A stretch of 64,000 nucleotides of DNA from Reyranella sp. (GTDB lineage Bacteria; Pseudomonadota; Alphaproteobacteria; Reyranellales; Reyranellaceae): assembly GCA_019750135.1 (NCBI GenBank), contig JAIEOV010000005.1:124001-188000 (forward strand), in the 5' to 3' direction. Shown here in pieces: positions 49,294-58,845 of this stretch. The position numbers and the translations under genes were made by a program. The notes beneath the pieces are model-generated. The model was not told where the DNA came from and did not search any database. It saw only the letters and a program-made list of their open reading frames with translations. Each line of letters begins with the position of its first letter. The stretch's first letter is position 1.

Positions 49294-51860
49294 TGCACCG
49301 CCTCCCGCGGCGGAACGGCGAGCAGCGCCGGACGGAACAGCAGCGTCACCAGCAGCTCCCAGCCCAGCGAGATCATCAGCAGGCGCCCCATGCTGGCGGT
49401 GCCGGGATGGCTCGACAGCCAGAGTGCGCCGAACGCCGTCGCCGTGGTGAGCGCGCTGAAGACGACGGCGCGCATCAGGCTCGACTGCAGCGGCGCGGTC
49501 TCGCCGGCACGCCACGCCATGACGAAGTAGATGTTGAAGGCCACGCCGACGCCGAACAGCAGCGGCAACGCGATGATGTTGGCGAAGTTCAGCGGCAGGT
49601 CGAGGACGGCCGACGTCGCGAAGGTGAGAAGTCCGCTCAGCAACACCGGCACCATGGTGAGCACGACGTCGCGCACACGCCGCAACGCTGCCGCGAGGAT
49701 AACGACGATCGCTGCGAACGACCAGACGCCGGCCTGCAGGAAGGCCGCGACCACGCTGTCGCCGGCGGCGTGGATCGAGATCGGCACGCCGGTCGCGTCG
49801 GGGGCGACGGCCTGGACGGCGTGCGCGAAGCGCCACAAGCCGTCATCGGTCTCGAGCGCGCGCTGCGGGAAGACCTGGATACGAGCGCGGCCGTCGCGCG
49901 CGATCCAATCGGCGACGATATCGGCCGGAAGCTGCTCCAGCGTGACCGGACCGGCCTGAAGCATTGCCCGCACCTGCCCGAGCATGACGCCGAGCGGCAG
50001 CACGACCGCCGTCGCAGCGGCAGCCCGCACGTCAGGCGGGGCCTCGTCAAGGCGGTCGAGGGCATCGGCCAGGCGCAGCGCTGCTTGAGAAGAAGGCGTT
50101 TGGCGCAACAGCGGCACCGTTGCGGCCAGCGCCCGGCAGATCTCTTCATCGGACGGCGGCGGGGCAGCCGGCACGCGGAGCGCAGGCTCGAGCCGCTCGG
50201 CGGCGGCGCGGATGAGCGCGAGCTTCTCGACCTGTCCTTGCGGCACGAAGCTCGCGAGGGTGAGCACGCGCGAGACTTCCGGCAGGGCCGCGAGCCGCTG
50301 CTCGATCGGTCCGGCAGCCGTTGCCGAGGGCGCAATGACGTTGATGGTGTTGGGCGTCCAGTCGGGGTCGGCGGCAAGATCCGCGAGGGTCGTCATCGAT
50401 TCGACCTCCGGACTCTTGAGATGCAGGGGGTTGAAGTCGAAGCGCACGAAGGGGAGCGTGGCCGCCGCCGCGACCGCGACCACGAGGCCGAGGCTGAGCA
50501 CGCCGCGACGATGGCGACCCAGGAAGCCCTCGATCGGCGCCAACCGAGAGAAGCCCACTTCCATCCTGCCGGGCGGCGGCCGCAGCAGCGCCAGTAAGGC
50601 CGGCAACAGGGTGATCGTGAGCACGAAGGCGACAGCCATGCCGAGGCCGGCAATCAGGCCAAGCTCGGCGACGCCAACATAGTCGGTCGGCAGGAAGGCG
50701 AAGAAGCCCGCGCCGATGGCGGCGGCGGCCACCGCGAGCGGCAGACCGACGCCCCGGCCGGCGCCGACCAGCGCCTCGCGGAGGCCGGGATGAAAATGCC
50801 GCTCGGCCAGGAAACGCACGCTGAACTGGATGCTGAAGTCGATGCCGAGCCCGACGAACAGCGGGATGAAGGCGACCGAGATCAGGTTGAAGCGGCCGGT
50901 CACCAGCAGCCCGAGGGCGGCCGTCATGATCAGGCCCATGAAGGTGGCCAGCAGGATCGCCAACACCACGCGGGCCGAATGCACGGCCCACCATAGGATC
51001 CCCAGCAGGGCGATCACCATGGCCGCGGCGACCAAGTGCCAGTCCTCGGCCAGCGACGCGAATTCCTCGTCAGCCAACGGGACCGGGCCGGTCAGGCGGA
51101 TGCGGACACCGTGGGCCTCGTCGAGGTCGAGCGAGCGGGCCGCCGCGCGGATCGCCCTGCTCGCCGCTTCGCCGGGCTGCAAGGCGCTGAAGTCCATCAC
51201 CGGTTGGACGATGAGGACGCGTCGCGTCTGGCGGCCGACATCCGACGCCCCCACGAGGTCCTGCCAGGAGAAGAAGGCCGGCTGGCCCGCCGCCGCCTTG
51301 TCGAATGTGTCGGCGAGCGCCGCCAGCATTGGCTGGACCTCGTCGAGCTTCGCCTGGCCGTGCTGGACTCCCTGAACGAGGCGAGACACGGTTGTCGCCA
51401 CGCCGCGCAGCGACGGATCCGCCGCCAGCGACGCCATCAGGGGCCGCGAGCGCGACAGGCCGTCGACCGTCGTCTGAACCTGCGGCAGCGGCAGGAACAA
51501 CAATCCGTTGCGATCGAAGAACGGTCCGCCATCGGGACGCCGGACGACCTGGAACAGCTCGGGTTGGTGCGCCAGGGCGACCGACAACCGGCTCGCCGCG
51601 TCCTCGGCCAGTTCCGGCGTCGCGCCGTCTATCACCGCGATCGTCAGCCTCTGCAGCGAGGGGAAGGCGCGTTCATAGGCCAGCTCGCGCTGACGCCAGT
51701 CGTGCCGTGTCGAGATGAGCTCTGCGGTATCGGCGGTCATGGCGAAATGACCGACGGCATAGGCCAACGCGCCACCCGTCAGGCCGAGCGACAAAAGCAG
51801 CACGATAAAGGGCCGCCGCGCAGCAGCCGCGGCGACACGACCGACCCACGCAGTCACCAT
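49290..51860 (-). CDS. hpnN: Hopanoid-associated RND transporter HpnN
   Basis: An 856-residue RND/MmpL-like membrane protein that moves hopanoids from the inner to the outer membrane. Helix 1 is RRPFIVLLLSLGLTGGALAY. The first periplasmic domain begins HFAMTADTAELISTRHDWRQ. Helices 2-6 (AAAMVIALLGILWWAVHSA, ILLATFMGLIMTAALGLLV, LFVGLGIDFSIQFSVRFLA) carry the family GxDFSI motif. The second half repeats this plan, ending LLMISLGWELLVTLLFRPAL. The start overlaps the dxs stop (TGATG), so isoprenoid supply and hopanoid export are co-expressed. Confidence 0.92.
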   Translation of the reverse strand: MVTAWVGRVAAAAARRPFIVLLLSLGLTGGALAYAVGHFAMTADTAELISTRHDWRQRELAYERAFPSLQRLTIAVIDGATPELAEDAASRLSVALAHQPELFQVVRRPDGGPFFDRNGLLFLPLPQVQTTVDGLSRSRPLMASLAADPSLRGVATTVSRLVQGVQHGQAKLDEVQPMLAALADTFDKAAAGQPAFFSWQDLVGASDVGRQTRRVLIVQPVMDFSALQPGEAASRAIRAAARSLDLDEAHGVRIRLTGPVPLADEEFASLAEDWHLVAAAMVIALLGILWWAVHSARVVLAILLATFMGLIMTAALGLLVTGRFNLISVAFIPLFVGLGIDFSIQFSVRFLAERHFHPGLREALVGAGRGVGLPLAVAAAAIGAGFFAFLPTDYVGVAELGLIAGLGMAVAFVLTITLLPALLALLRPPPGRMEVGFSRLAPIEGFLGRHRRGVLSLGLVVAVAAAATLPFVRFDFNPLHLKSPEVESMTTLADLAADPDWTPNTINVIAPSATAAGPIEQRLAALPEVSRVLTLASFVPQGQVEKLALIRAAAERLEPALRVPAAPPPSDEEICRALAATVPLLRQTPSSQAALRLADALDRLDEAPPDVRAAAATAVVLPLGVMLGQVRAMLQAGPVTLEQLPADIVADWIARDGRARIQVFPQRALETDDGLWRFAHAVQAVAPDATGVPISIHAAGDSVVAAFLQAGVWSFAAIVVILAAALRRVRDVVLTMVPVLLSGLLTFATSAVLDLPLNFANIIALPLLFGVGVAFNIYFVMAWRAGETAPLQSSLMRAVVFSALTTATAFGALWLSSHPGTASMGRLLMISLGWELLVTLLFRPALLAVPPREAVQ

Positions 51861-53794
51861 CAGCTGGTGTGGGCGAGGGCGGGCTTGCGCAGGGTTTCAG
51901 TTCTGTCGAGCGCACCCACGACCGTCGCAACGATCTGGGGTGCGTTGAGTTCCGCCGCCTCGTATTGCCGTGGCTGGCTGTCGTGATCGATGAGGCGGTC
52001 GGGCAAGGTCATGGGGCGTATCTTCAGCCGACCGTCGAGCAGGCCGCGCCAGGCGAGATGCTGCATCACCATCGACCCGAAACCGCCCGCGACGCCCTCC
52101 TCCACCGTCACCAGCACCTCGTGCTCGCGGGCGAGGCGCTCGACCAGGTTGGTGTCGAGCGGCTTGGCGAAACGGGCATCCGCCACGGTGCACAGGATCC
52201 CGCGCGCCGCGAGTTCCTCGGCCGCCGCCAGGCATTCGCCGAGACGCGCGCCGTAGGACAGGATGGCCGTCCCCAGCCCCTGCCGAAGGACCCGTCCGCG
52301 CCCGATCTCGAGCGGCGTGCCGCGCGCCGGCAACGCGAGTCCGCGCCCCTCGCCGCGCGGATAACGGAAAGCCGACGGCCGATCGTCGATAGCCGCCGCC
52401 GTGGCGACCATGTGCATCAACTCCTGCTCGTCGGCCGCGGCCATCAGGACCATGTTGGGCAGGCAGCCGAGATAGGCGATGTCGAAGGCGCCGGCATGCG
52501 TGGCACCGTCGGCGCCCACCAGGCCGGCGCGATCGAGGGCAAAGCGCACCGGCAGGCTTTGCAGGGCCACGTCGTGCACCACCTGGTCGTAGGCCCGCTG
52601 CAGGAACGTCGAGTAGATCGCACAGAACGGCTTCATGCCTTCGGTCGCCATGCCGGCGGCGAAGGTGACGGCATGCTGCTCGGCAATGCCGACATCGAAG
52701 GTCCGGTCCGGGAAGCGCTTGGCGAAGAGATCGAGGCCGGTGCCCGACGGCATCGCCGCCGTCACGGCAACGATCCGCGGATCGGCCGCGGCTTCCGCGA
52801 CCAGCGCCTCGGCGAAGACTTTGGTGTAGGACGGCGGACCGGGCGGGCTCTTGGACTGCTCGCCGGTGACGACATTGAACTTCACGACGCCATGGTACTT
52901 GTCGGCGCTGCGCTCGGCGGGCGCGTAGCCCTTGCCCTTCTGGGTCACGACATGGAGCAGGATCGGGCCCTGATGATCCGTGTCCCTGAGGTTGCGCAGC
53001 ACCGGCATCAGGTGATCGAGATCGTGCCCGTCGATCGGGCCGACATAATAGAAGCCCAGCTCCTCGAACAGCGTCCCGCCGGTCAACAGGCCGCGCGTGA
53101 ACTCGTCGGCGCGCCGGGCCACCTGCTCGAGCGGACGCGGGAAGCGGCGCGCCAACTTCGCCATCAGCTCGCGCAAGGACAGGAAAGGCCGCGAAGAAAT
53201 GAGCCGCGACAGGTAGGCGCTCATGGCGCCGACCGGCGGTGCGATCGACATGTCGTTGTCGTTCAGCACCACGATCATGCTGGCCCGGCTCGCGCCGGCG
53301 TTGTTCATGGCCTCATAGGCCATGCCGGCACTGAGTGCGCCGTCGCCGATAACGGCGATGACGTTGCGGTCCTCGCCCTTCAGCCCGCGCGCCACCGCCA
53401 TACCCAAGCCGGCCGAGATCGACGTCGAGGAATGAGCCGCGCCAAACGGGTCGTACTCGCTTTCGGCACGACGCGTGAAGCCGGACAGGCCACCGCCCTG
53501 CCGCAACGTGCGCATGCGATCACGACGGCCGGTGAGGATCTTGTGCGGGTAGGCCTGATGGCCGACATCCCAGATCAAGCGGTCGTGCGGCGTGTCGAAC
53601 ACCGCGTGGAGGGCCACGGTCAGCTCGACCACGCCGAGCGAGGCGCCGAGGTGACCGCCTGTGACGGAAACAGCATCGATGGTCTCGGCGCGCAATTCCG
53701 CGGCGAGCTCCTTCAGCTGCTCGGTCGACAGATTGCGCAGATCGGCCGGATGCTTCACCCGGTCCAGGAATGGGGTCTTTGACGGTACGCTCAT
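51860..53794 (-). CDS. dxs: 1-deoxy-D-xylulose-5-phosphate synthase
   Basis: A 644-residue enzyme of the MEP pathway: pyruvate plus glyceraldehyde-3-phosphate to DXP, using thiamine diphosphate. [20 protein letters not shown] carries the substrate-binding His; [20 protein letters not shown] is the TPP/Mg motif; [20 protein letters not shown] holds the conserved Glu. The C-terminal transketolase domain is complete. Length is normal. As the first gene of dxs-hpnN-eipB it likely supplies extra isoprenoid flux for hopanoids; a second housekeeping copy may exist elsewhere. Confidence 0.95.
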   Translation of the reverse strand: MSVPSKTPFLDRVKHPADLRNLSTEQLKELAAELRAETIDAVSVTGGHLGASLGVVELTVALHAVFDTPHDRLIWDVGHQAYPHKILTGRRDRMRTLRQGGGLSGFTRRAESEYDPFGAAHSSTSISAGLGMAVARGLKGEDRNVIAVIGDGALSAGMAYEAMNNAGASRASMIVVLNDNDMSIAPPVGAMSAYLSRLISSRPFLSLRELMAKLARRFPRPLEQVARRADEFTRGLLTGGTLFEELGFYYVGPIDGHDLDHLMPVLRNLRDTDHQGPILLHVVTQKGKGYAPAERSADKYHGVVKFNVVTGEQSKSPPGPPSYTKVFAEALVAEAAADPRIVAVTAAMPSGTGLDLFAKRFPDRTFDVGIAEQHAVTFAAGMATEGMKPFCAIYSTFLQRAYDQVVHDVALQSLPVRFALDRAGLVGADGATHAGAFDIAYLGCLPNMVLMAAADEQELMHMVATAAAIDDRPSAFRYPRGEGRGLALPARGTPLEIGRGRVLRQGLGTAILSYGARLGECLAAAEELAARGILCTVADARFAKPLDTNLVERLAREHEVLVTVEEGVAGGFGSMVMQHLAWRGLLDGRLKIRPMTLPDRLIDHDSQPRQYEAAELNAPQIVATVVGALDRTETLRKPALAHTS

Positions 53795-54193
53795 CGACGA
53801 TCCTTCACTGCGCCCTAATGCCCTTGCTTACGTGGGGGCGTGCTTGTGCCTGTTCACTGCGCATTTGAAGGCGCAATCGCGCGACATCTTGCCGCCACCG
53901 GCGGCTGCATGAACAGCGGCAAGGAAACCAACGTCCGATCGGCCGTCTGGGTTCGATCGAGAACAAATCCGATGCGGAATGCGCACAATCCTTGCATGCA
54001 ACTGCCAAGGGTTGCGCCCGCGTTCACAGTATCGGACAATCAATCGCGTCGGGAAACGGTCGATCCCCGCAGGGTGACTTGGTGACTTTTCCACCTGCGT
54101 TTCAGTGCCAGGCAGGCTGAATTGCCCCTGGCAAAACAGGCCGCAAATGCCGACATCCGACCCTGGCGTGCGCGGTCGAGGAGTAGATCTGGA
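53795..54193. other. Divergent promoter region between dxs and ispH
   Basis: About 400 bases without a supported gene, AT-richer than its surroundings. Promoters for both MEP-pathway genes must lie here, but no clear -35/-10 pair was identified. A tandem GTGACTT occurs at about 54075-54090. Short open frames on both strands lack family resemblance. Confidence 0.5.
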
Positions 54194-55156
54194 ATGCGGG
54201 TTATCTTGGCTCAGCCTCGAGGCTTCTGTGCCGGCGTAGTCCGCGCGATCGAGATCGTCGAACGCTCCCTCGAGAAATTCGGCGCGCCGGTCTATGTGCG
54301 GCACGAAATCGTGCACAATCGTCATGTCGTCGAGCGCCTCGAGCGCATGGGCGCCGTTTTCGTCGAGGAGCTGGACGAGATTCCCGACGGCGCCGTCATG
54401 ATCTTCAGCGCCCATGGCGTTGCCCAGTCGATCATCGACGAAGCGAAGACGCGCGGCCTGCCGGTGCTGGATGCCACCTGCCCGCTGGTGTCGAAGGTCC
54501 ATCTCCAGGGCAAACGCTACGTGTCGCGCGGCCGCGAGCTGATCCTGATCGGCCATGCCGGGCATCCCGAGGTCGAGGGGACCAAGGGGCAGGTCGGCGC
54601 TCCCGTCCACCTGGTTTCGACGGTCGAGGACGTCGCCCGGCTCGCGCTGGCGGACGATGCGCCCGTCGCCTACGTCACACAGACGACGCTCAGCGTCGAC
54701 GACACGCGTGGCGTGATCGCGGCCCTGCAGGCGCGGTTCAGCGACCTCGAAGGGCCCAATATCACCGACATCTGCTACGCCACGCAGCACCGCCAGTCCG
54801 CGGTCCGCGATCTCTGTGCGGTGGCGGACCTGCTGCTGGTCGTGGGTAGCCGCAACAGCTCGAACTCCAACCGGCTGCGCGAGATCGGGGTCGAGCAGGG
54901 CCTGCCGAGCTACCTGATCTCCGACGGCCGCGAGCTCGATGCGGCGTGGCTGAAGGGCGTCAAGACCGTGGGCCTCACCGCCGGCGCCTCGGCACCCGAG
55001 GATCTGGTGCTCGACGTCATCGAAGCGCTGCGCCGGCACGGCGACGTCGAAGTCGAGACGATGGACGGCGTGCGCGAGAACATCGAGTTCCGCCTTCCTC
55101 CCGAATTGCGGGCGGACGAGGCACCGCGCAAGACCGCGGCAACGACGGTACGCTGA
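54194..55156 (+). CDS. ispH: 4-hydroxy-3-methylbut-2-enyl diphosphate reductase
   Basis: A 320-residue iron-sulfur enzyme, the last step of the MEP pathway, making IPP and DMAPP. Cluster cysteines are C12 ([11 protein letters not shown]), C96 ([11 protein letters not shown]) and C194 ([10 protein letters not shown]). The proton-relay Glu is in [11 protein letters not shown], and diphosphate-binding residues lie in [12 protein letters not shown]. The ATG at 54194 ([10 protein letters not shown]) is the family start; an in-frame upstream extension has no homology. It is followed 7 bases later by hpnH, tying C5 supply to hopanoid side-chain synthesis. Confidence 0.95.
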   Translation: MRVILAQPRGFCAGVVRAIEIVERSLEKFGAPVYVRHEIVHNRHVVERLERMGAVFVEELDEIPDGAVMIFSAHGVAQSIIDEAKTRGLPVLDATCPLVSKVHLQGKRYVSRGRELILIGHAGHPEVEGTKGQVGAPVHLVSTVEDVARLALADDAPVAYVTQTTLSVDDTRGVIAALQARFSDLEGPNITDICYATQHRQSAVRDLCAVADLLLVVGSRNSSNSNRLREIGVEQGLPSYLISDGRELDAAWLKGVKTVGLTAGASAPEDLVLDVIEALRRHGDVEVETMDGVRENIEFRLPPELRADEAPRKTAATTVR

Positions 55157-55163
55157 GGCACCC

Positions 55164-56327
55164 ATGGGAATCCCCCTCCACCAGGCCGCCCGCATCGGCA
55201 CCTACCTGTTGCGCCAGCATCTCAGCGGCCGCGAGCGCTATCCGCTGGTGCTGATGCTGGAGCCGTTGTTCCGCTGCAACCTGGCCTGCGCCGGCTGCGG
55301 CAAGATCGACTATCCGGCGGAGATCCTCGACCAGCGGCTGTCGTACGACGACTGCATGGCGGCGATCGACGAATGCTGCGCCCCCGTCGTCTCGATCGCC
55401 GGCGGCGAGCCGCTGCTGCATCGCGAGATGCCGCAAATCGTGAAGGGTTATCTCGAACGCAAGAAGTTCGTCATCCTGTGCACCAACGCGCTGCTGCTGG
55501 CCAAGAAGATCGACGACTACAAGCCGCATCCCTCGTTCACCTGGTCGATCCACCTCGACGGCAATCAGGCGATGCACGACAAGTCGGTGTGCCAGAAGGG
55601 GACGTACGACAAGGCGGTCGACGCCATCAAGCTCGCCAAGTCGAAGGGTTTCCGCGTCAGCATCAACTGCACGCTGTTCAACGATGCCGATCCCGCCGAG
55701 GTGGCGGCCTTCCTCGACGACATGAAGGCGCTCGGTCTGGACGGCATCACCGTTTCGCCGGGCTATGCCTACGAGCGCGCGCCCGACCAGCAGCATTTTC
55801 TCAATCGCAACAAGACCAAGGAGCTGTTCCGCGGCATCCTGGCCCGCGGTCGCGGCGGCAAGGCCTGGCCGTTCAGCCAGTCGATCAACTTCCTGAACTT
55901 CCTCGCCGGCAACGAGGCCTACCAGTGCACGCCGTGGGGCAACCCGACGCGCACCGTGTTCGGCTGGCAGAAGCCCTGCTACCTGCTGGGCGAAGGCTAC
56001 GCCAAGACCTTCCGCGAGCTGATGGACACCACCGAGTGGGACAAGTACGGCGTCGGCAAGTACGAGAAGTGCGCCGACTGCATGGTCCATTGCGGCTTCG
56101 AGGCCTCGGCGGTGAAGGACATGGTCCGGCGTCCGTTCAGGGCGGCGACCGTTGCGCTGCGCGGCGTGCGTACTCAGGGGGCGATGGCCAAGGACATTCC
56201 CCTGGAAGGCCAGCGTCGTGCAGAGTTCGTCTTCTCAGACCATGTCGGGCGGAAGCTCACCGAGATTCGGGCTGGGAAGAGTGGGGCTGGCAAGTCCGGG
56301 ACCCAGCATCCGGTAGCCGCGGAGTAA
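55164..56327 (+). CDS. hpnH: Hopanoid radical SAM protein HpnH (adenosylhopane synthase)
   Basis: A 387-residue radical SAM enzyme that joins the 5'-deoxyadenosyl group to diploptene to make adenosylhopane. The cluster motif CNLACAGC (CxxxCxxC) lies near residue 37. SIAGGEPLLHREMPQI is the SAM-binding GGEP, and TWSIHLDGNQAMHDKSV is typical of HpnH. A C-terminal SPASM-like Cys pair is in KYEKCADCMVHCGFEASAV. It ends inside the 3' end of hpnG on the other strand (93-base convergent overlap). Confidence 0.95.
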   Translation: MGIPLHQAARIGTYLLRQHLSGRERYPLVLMLEPLFRCNLACAGCGKIDYPAEILDQRLSYDDCMAAIDECCAPVVSIAGGEPLLHREMPQIVKGYLERKKFVILCTNALLLAKKIDDYKPHPSFTWSIHLDGNQAMHDKSVCQKGTYDKAVDAIKLAKSKGFRVSINCTLFNDADPAEVAAFLDDMKALGLDGITVSPGYAYERAPDQQHFLNRNKTKELFRGILARGRGGKAWPFSQSINFLNFLAGNEAYQCTPWGNPTRTVFGWQKPCYLLGEGYAKTFRELMDTTEWDKYGVGKYEKCADCMVHCGFEASAVKDMVRRPFRAATVALRGVRTQGAMAKDIPLEGQRRAEFVFSDHVGRKLTEIRAGKSGAGKSGTQHPVAAE

Positions 56328-56912
56328 GGCGCGAAACGCCGCCTCGGCCTCGAGGCCGGTGCGGATCAGCGCCGGCAATTGCCAGGGCGCCAGCAGAAGA
56401 GACCGCACGACGGCCGGCAGATCGACATTACCGTCGCTCTTCATGCCGACGCGCGCCGCCACGGGCAGTGTTCGGTCCGCCGCGTCCGAGATGACGCGCG
56501 CCGCGACGAACGGCAGGCCGTGTCGCTGCGCGGCGCGGGCGGCGCGGTGAGATTCCATGTCGACGGCGATGGCGCCGGTGGCGCGGTGCAGGGCCGCCTT
56601 CTGCACCGCCGTCGCGGCGATCGCGTCGTCGCCACAGAACACGCCGCGCCGCGCGGCCGGCAGGCGCGAGGCGAGGCGCGCGGTCCAATCCCGATCGGTC
56701 GGCAGGAGTTCATCGCGATCACGCACGGCATCGGCGACCACCCAGTCGCCCGGCTTCAGACCAGGCGCCAGGGCGCCCGCAATGCCGATGCTGATGACGC
56801 CCTGCTTGCCCGCGGCACGGAGATCGAGGTCGCCGCCGCCCGCCACCACCTCGATGCCGGGACCGGCGAGGATGCGCGCCTCGCGCTGCAGCCCGGTGAC
56901 GGCGAGGATCAT
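56235..56912 (-). CDS. hpnG: Hopanoid-associated nucleoside phosphorylase HpnG
   Basis: A 225-residue MTA/SAH-nucleosidase-like phosphorylase that removes adenine from adenosylhopane to give ribosylhopane. It starts MILAVTGLQREARILAGPGI, has VISIGIAGALAPGLKPGDWV, and the catalytic region GAIAVDMESHRAARAAQRHG followed by VISDAADRTL, which holds the purine-contacting Asp. The ATG overlaps the shc stop (TGATG). Its last 31 codons are antisense to the end of hpnH. Confidence 0.92.
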   Translation of the reverse strand: MILAVTGLQREARILAGPGIEVVAGGGDLDLRAAGKQGVISIGIAGALAPGLKPGDWVVADAVRDRDELLPTDRDWTARLASRLPAARRGVFCGDDAIAATAVQKAALHRATGAIAVDMESHRAARAAQRHGLPFVAARVISDAADRTLPVAARVGMKSDGNVDLPAVVRSLLLAPWQLPALIRTGLEAEAAFRALLRGYRMLGPGLASPTLPSPNLGELPPDMV

Positions 56913-58843
56913 CACATGCCGTAGGCGACGCGCCGGCTGTTGGTGCGGCGCAGGTTGCGATAGCGGGCGAGCGCCCACAGCGGGAAGTACGCCGGATAGC
57001 CGTGATAGCGCAGGTAGAAGACGCGCGGGAAGCCGCCGCCGGTATAGGCGTCCTGCTTCCACAATCCACCCTCGTCCTGATGCTTGCGGAGCCAGGCGAC
57101 GCCGCGCTCGACGGCAGGATGGTCGACCTCCCCTGCCGCCATCAGCCCCAACAGCGCCCAGGCGGTCTGCGACGCGGTAGAGGGCGCGGACTCGTAACCG
57201 CGATAGTCGAGCTTGTAGCTGGTGCAGTCCTCGCCCCAGCCGCCGTCCTCATTCTGGATCGCGATCAACCAGTCCGCAGCTTTGGCGACGCTCGGCCTCG
57301 TCCTGTCGAAGCCTGCAGCGCCCAGCGCGCAGAGCGCCGACCAGGTGCCGTAGATGTAGTTGACGCCCCAGCGACCGAACCAGCTGCCGTCCCGCATCTG
57401 GTCGCGCTCGAGATAGTCGATGCCGGCGCGCAGGGCGGGGTTCGCCGTCGTCTCGCCGAGCTGGGCCAGCATGCTGATGCAGCGCGCGCTGACATCCGCG
57501 GTCGGCGGATCGAGCAGCGCGCCATGATCGGCGAACGGAATGTTGTTGAGGTAGTGATCGACATTGTCTGCATCGAAGGCGGCCCAGCCGCCGTTGCCGC
57601 TTTGCAGGCCGTTGATCCATTCGACGCCGCGGGCGATGGCCTCGTCATAGCCGGGGCCTGCCCCACTCTGGCGGCGCGCCCGATCCATCGCCATGACCAC
57701 AACGGCCGTGTCGTCGAGGTCGGGATAATGGGCGTTGCGGTACTGGAACGCCCAGCCGCCGGGACGCACCTCGGGCCGCCGCTCGCTCCAGTCGCCTTTC
57801 ACCTCGAGCTCCTGCAACGGCTTCAGCCAGCGCAGCCCGCGCAACGCCGCAGCGGATGCCTCGCCCTCCTCAACCTCCAGCATCGCCTGGGCGGCGAGCG
57901 CGGTGTCCCAGACCGGCGAGACGCAGGGCTGGCAGTAGGCTTCGTCGTCACCGACCACCAGCAGCTTCTCGATCGACCGGCGGGCCGTCACGTAATCCGG
58001 ATGATCCGGCGGATAACCCAGCGCGTCGTACATCATCACGGAGTTCGCCATGGCGGGATAGATCGCGCCAAGCCCGTCCTCGCCGTTCAATCTCTCCGTG
58101 ACGAAAGCGACGCAGCGTTCGACGGCGCGCCGGCGCATCTTCTTCGGCCACAGCGGCTCGGCTGCCTTCAGCACCCGGTCGAGCGTGTTGAAGAAGAACG
58201 CCCAGCCGCGGTGCGCATGCGCGGCCCGCCGCGGCGGCGACCGATCCGCCGTCGCGAACAGCTCCTGGATGCCGATGCCGCGCGGATTGCGCGCGCGCTT
58301 GCGCACTGCCGCCAGCACCAGCAGAGGTACGATGACGGTGCGCGCCCAATAGGACATGCGCGACAGATGGATCGGGAACCAGCGCGGCAGCAGGATGATC
58401 TCGACCGGCATGGTCGGTACGTGCGCCCAGGAGAGCTGGCCGAACTGCGCCAGCATGATGCGGGTGAAGACGTTGGCCCGTTCGGCGCCGCCGTAGGCCA
58501 GGATGGCGCTGCGCGCCTTCACCATGTGCGGCGCGTCCATATTGTCGCCGACCATCTTCAGGCAGAAATAGGCCTTCACCGACGCGCTGATGTCGAAAGC
58601 GCCGCCGTGGAACAGCGGCCAGCCGCCATGATCGCCCTGGATGCGGCGGAGATAGACGGCGATCTTGCGCTCGAGCTCCAGGTCGTCGGGCTCGCCGAGA
58701 TAATGGCGCAGCAGGATGTATTCCGACGGGATCGTGGCGTCGGCTTCGAGCTCGAACACCCAGTGCCCGTCGGGGCGCTGCCGGCGTACAAGGGCCTGCA
58801 CGGCGCGATCGATATCGGCTTCGAGCCCGGCGAGATCATGCAT
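56912..58843 (-). CDS. shc: Squalene-hopene cyclase
   Basis: A 643-residue monotopic membrane enzyme that cyclises squalene to hopene/diplopterol. The acid motif is DLDD in YPDLDDTAVVVMAMDR. QW repeats include QNEDGGWGEDC, QSGNGGWAAF and GSWFGRWGVNYIYGTW. Length is normal for the family. The start at 58843 (MHDLAGLEADIDRAV) lies 2 bases after the hpnE stop; an in-frame upstream extension has no homology. It is hpnF of the hopanoid operon. Confidence 0.96.
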   Translation of the reverse strand: MHDLAGLEADIDRAVQALVRRQRPDGHWVFELEADATIPSEYILLRHYLGEPDDLELERKIAVYLRRIQGDHGGWPLFHGGAFDISASVKAYFCLKMVGDNMDAPHMVKARSAILAYGGAERANVFTRIMLAQFGQLSWAHVPTMPVEIILLPRWFPIHLSRMSYWARTVIVPLLVLAAVRKRARNPRGIGIQELFATADRSPPRRAAHAHRGWAFFFNTLDRVLKAAEPLWPKKMRRRAVERCVAFVTERLNGEDGLGAIYPAMANSVMMYDALGYPPDHPDYVTARRSIEKLLVVGDDEAYCQPCVSPVWDTALAAQAMLEVEEGEASAAALRGLRWLKPLQELEVKGDWSERRPEVRPGGWAFQYRNAHYPDLDDTAVVVMAMDRARRQSGAGPGYDEAIARGVEWINGLQSGNGGWAAFDADNVDHYLNNIPFADHGALLDPPTADVSARCISMLAQLGETTANPALRAGIDYLERDQMRDGSWFGRWGVNYIYGTWSALCALGAAGFDRTRPSVAKAADWLIAIQNEDGGWGEDCTSYKLDYRGYESAPSTASQTAWALLGLMAAGEVDHPAVERGVAWLRKHQDEGGLWKQDAYTGGGFPRVFYLRYHGYPAYFPLWALARYRNLRRTNSRRVAYGM

Positions 58844-58845
58844 GC

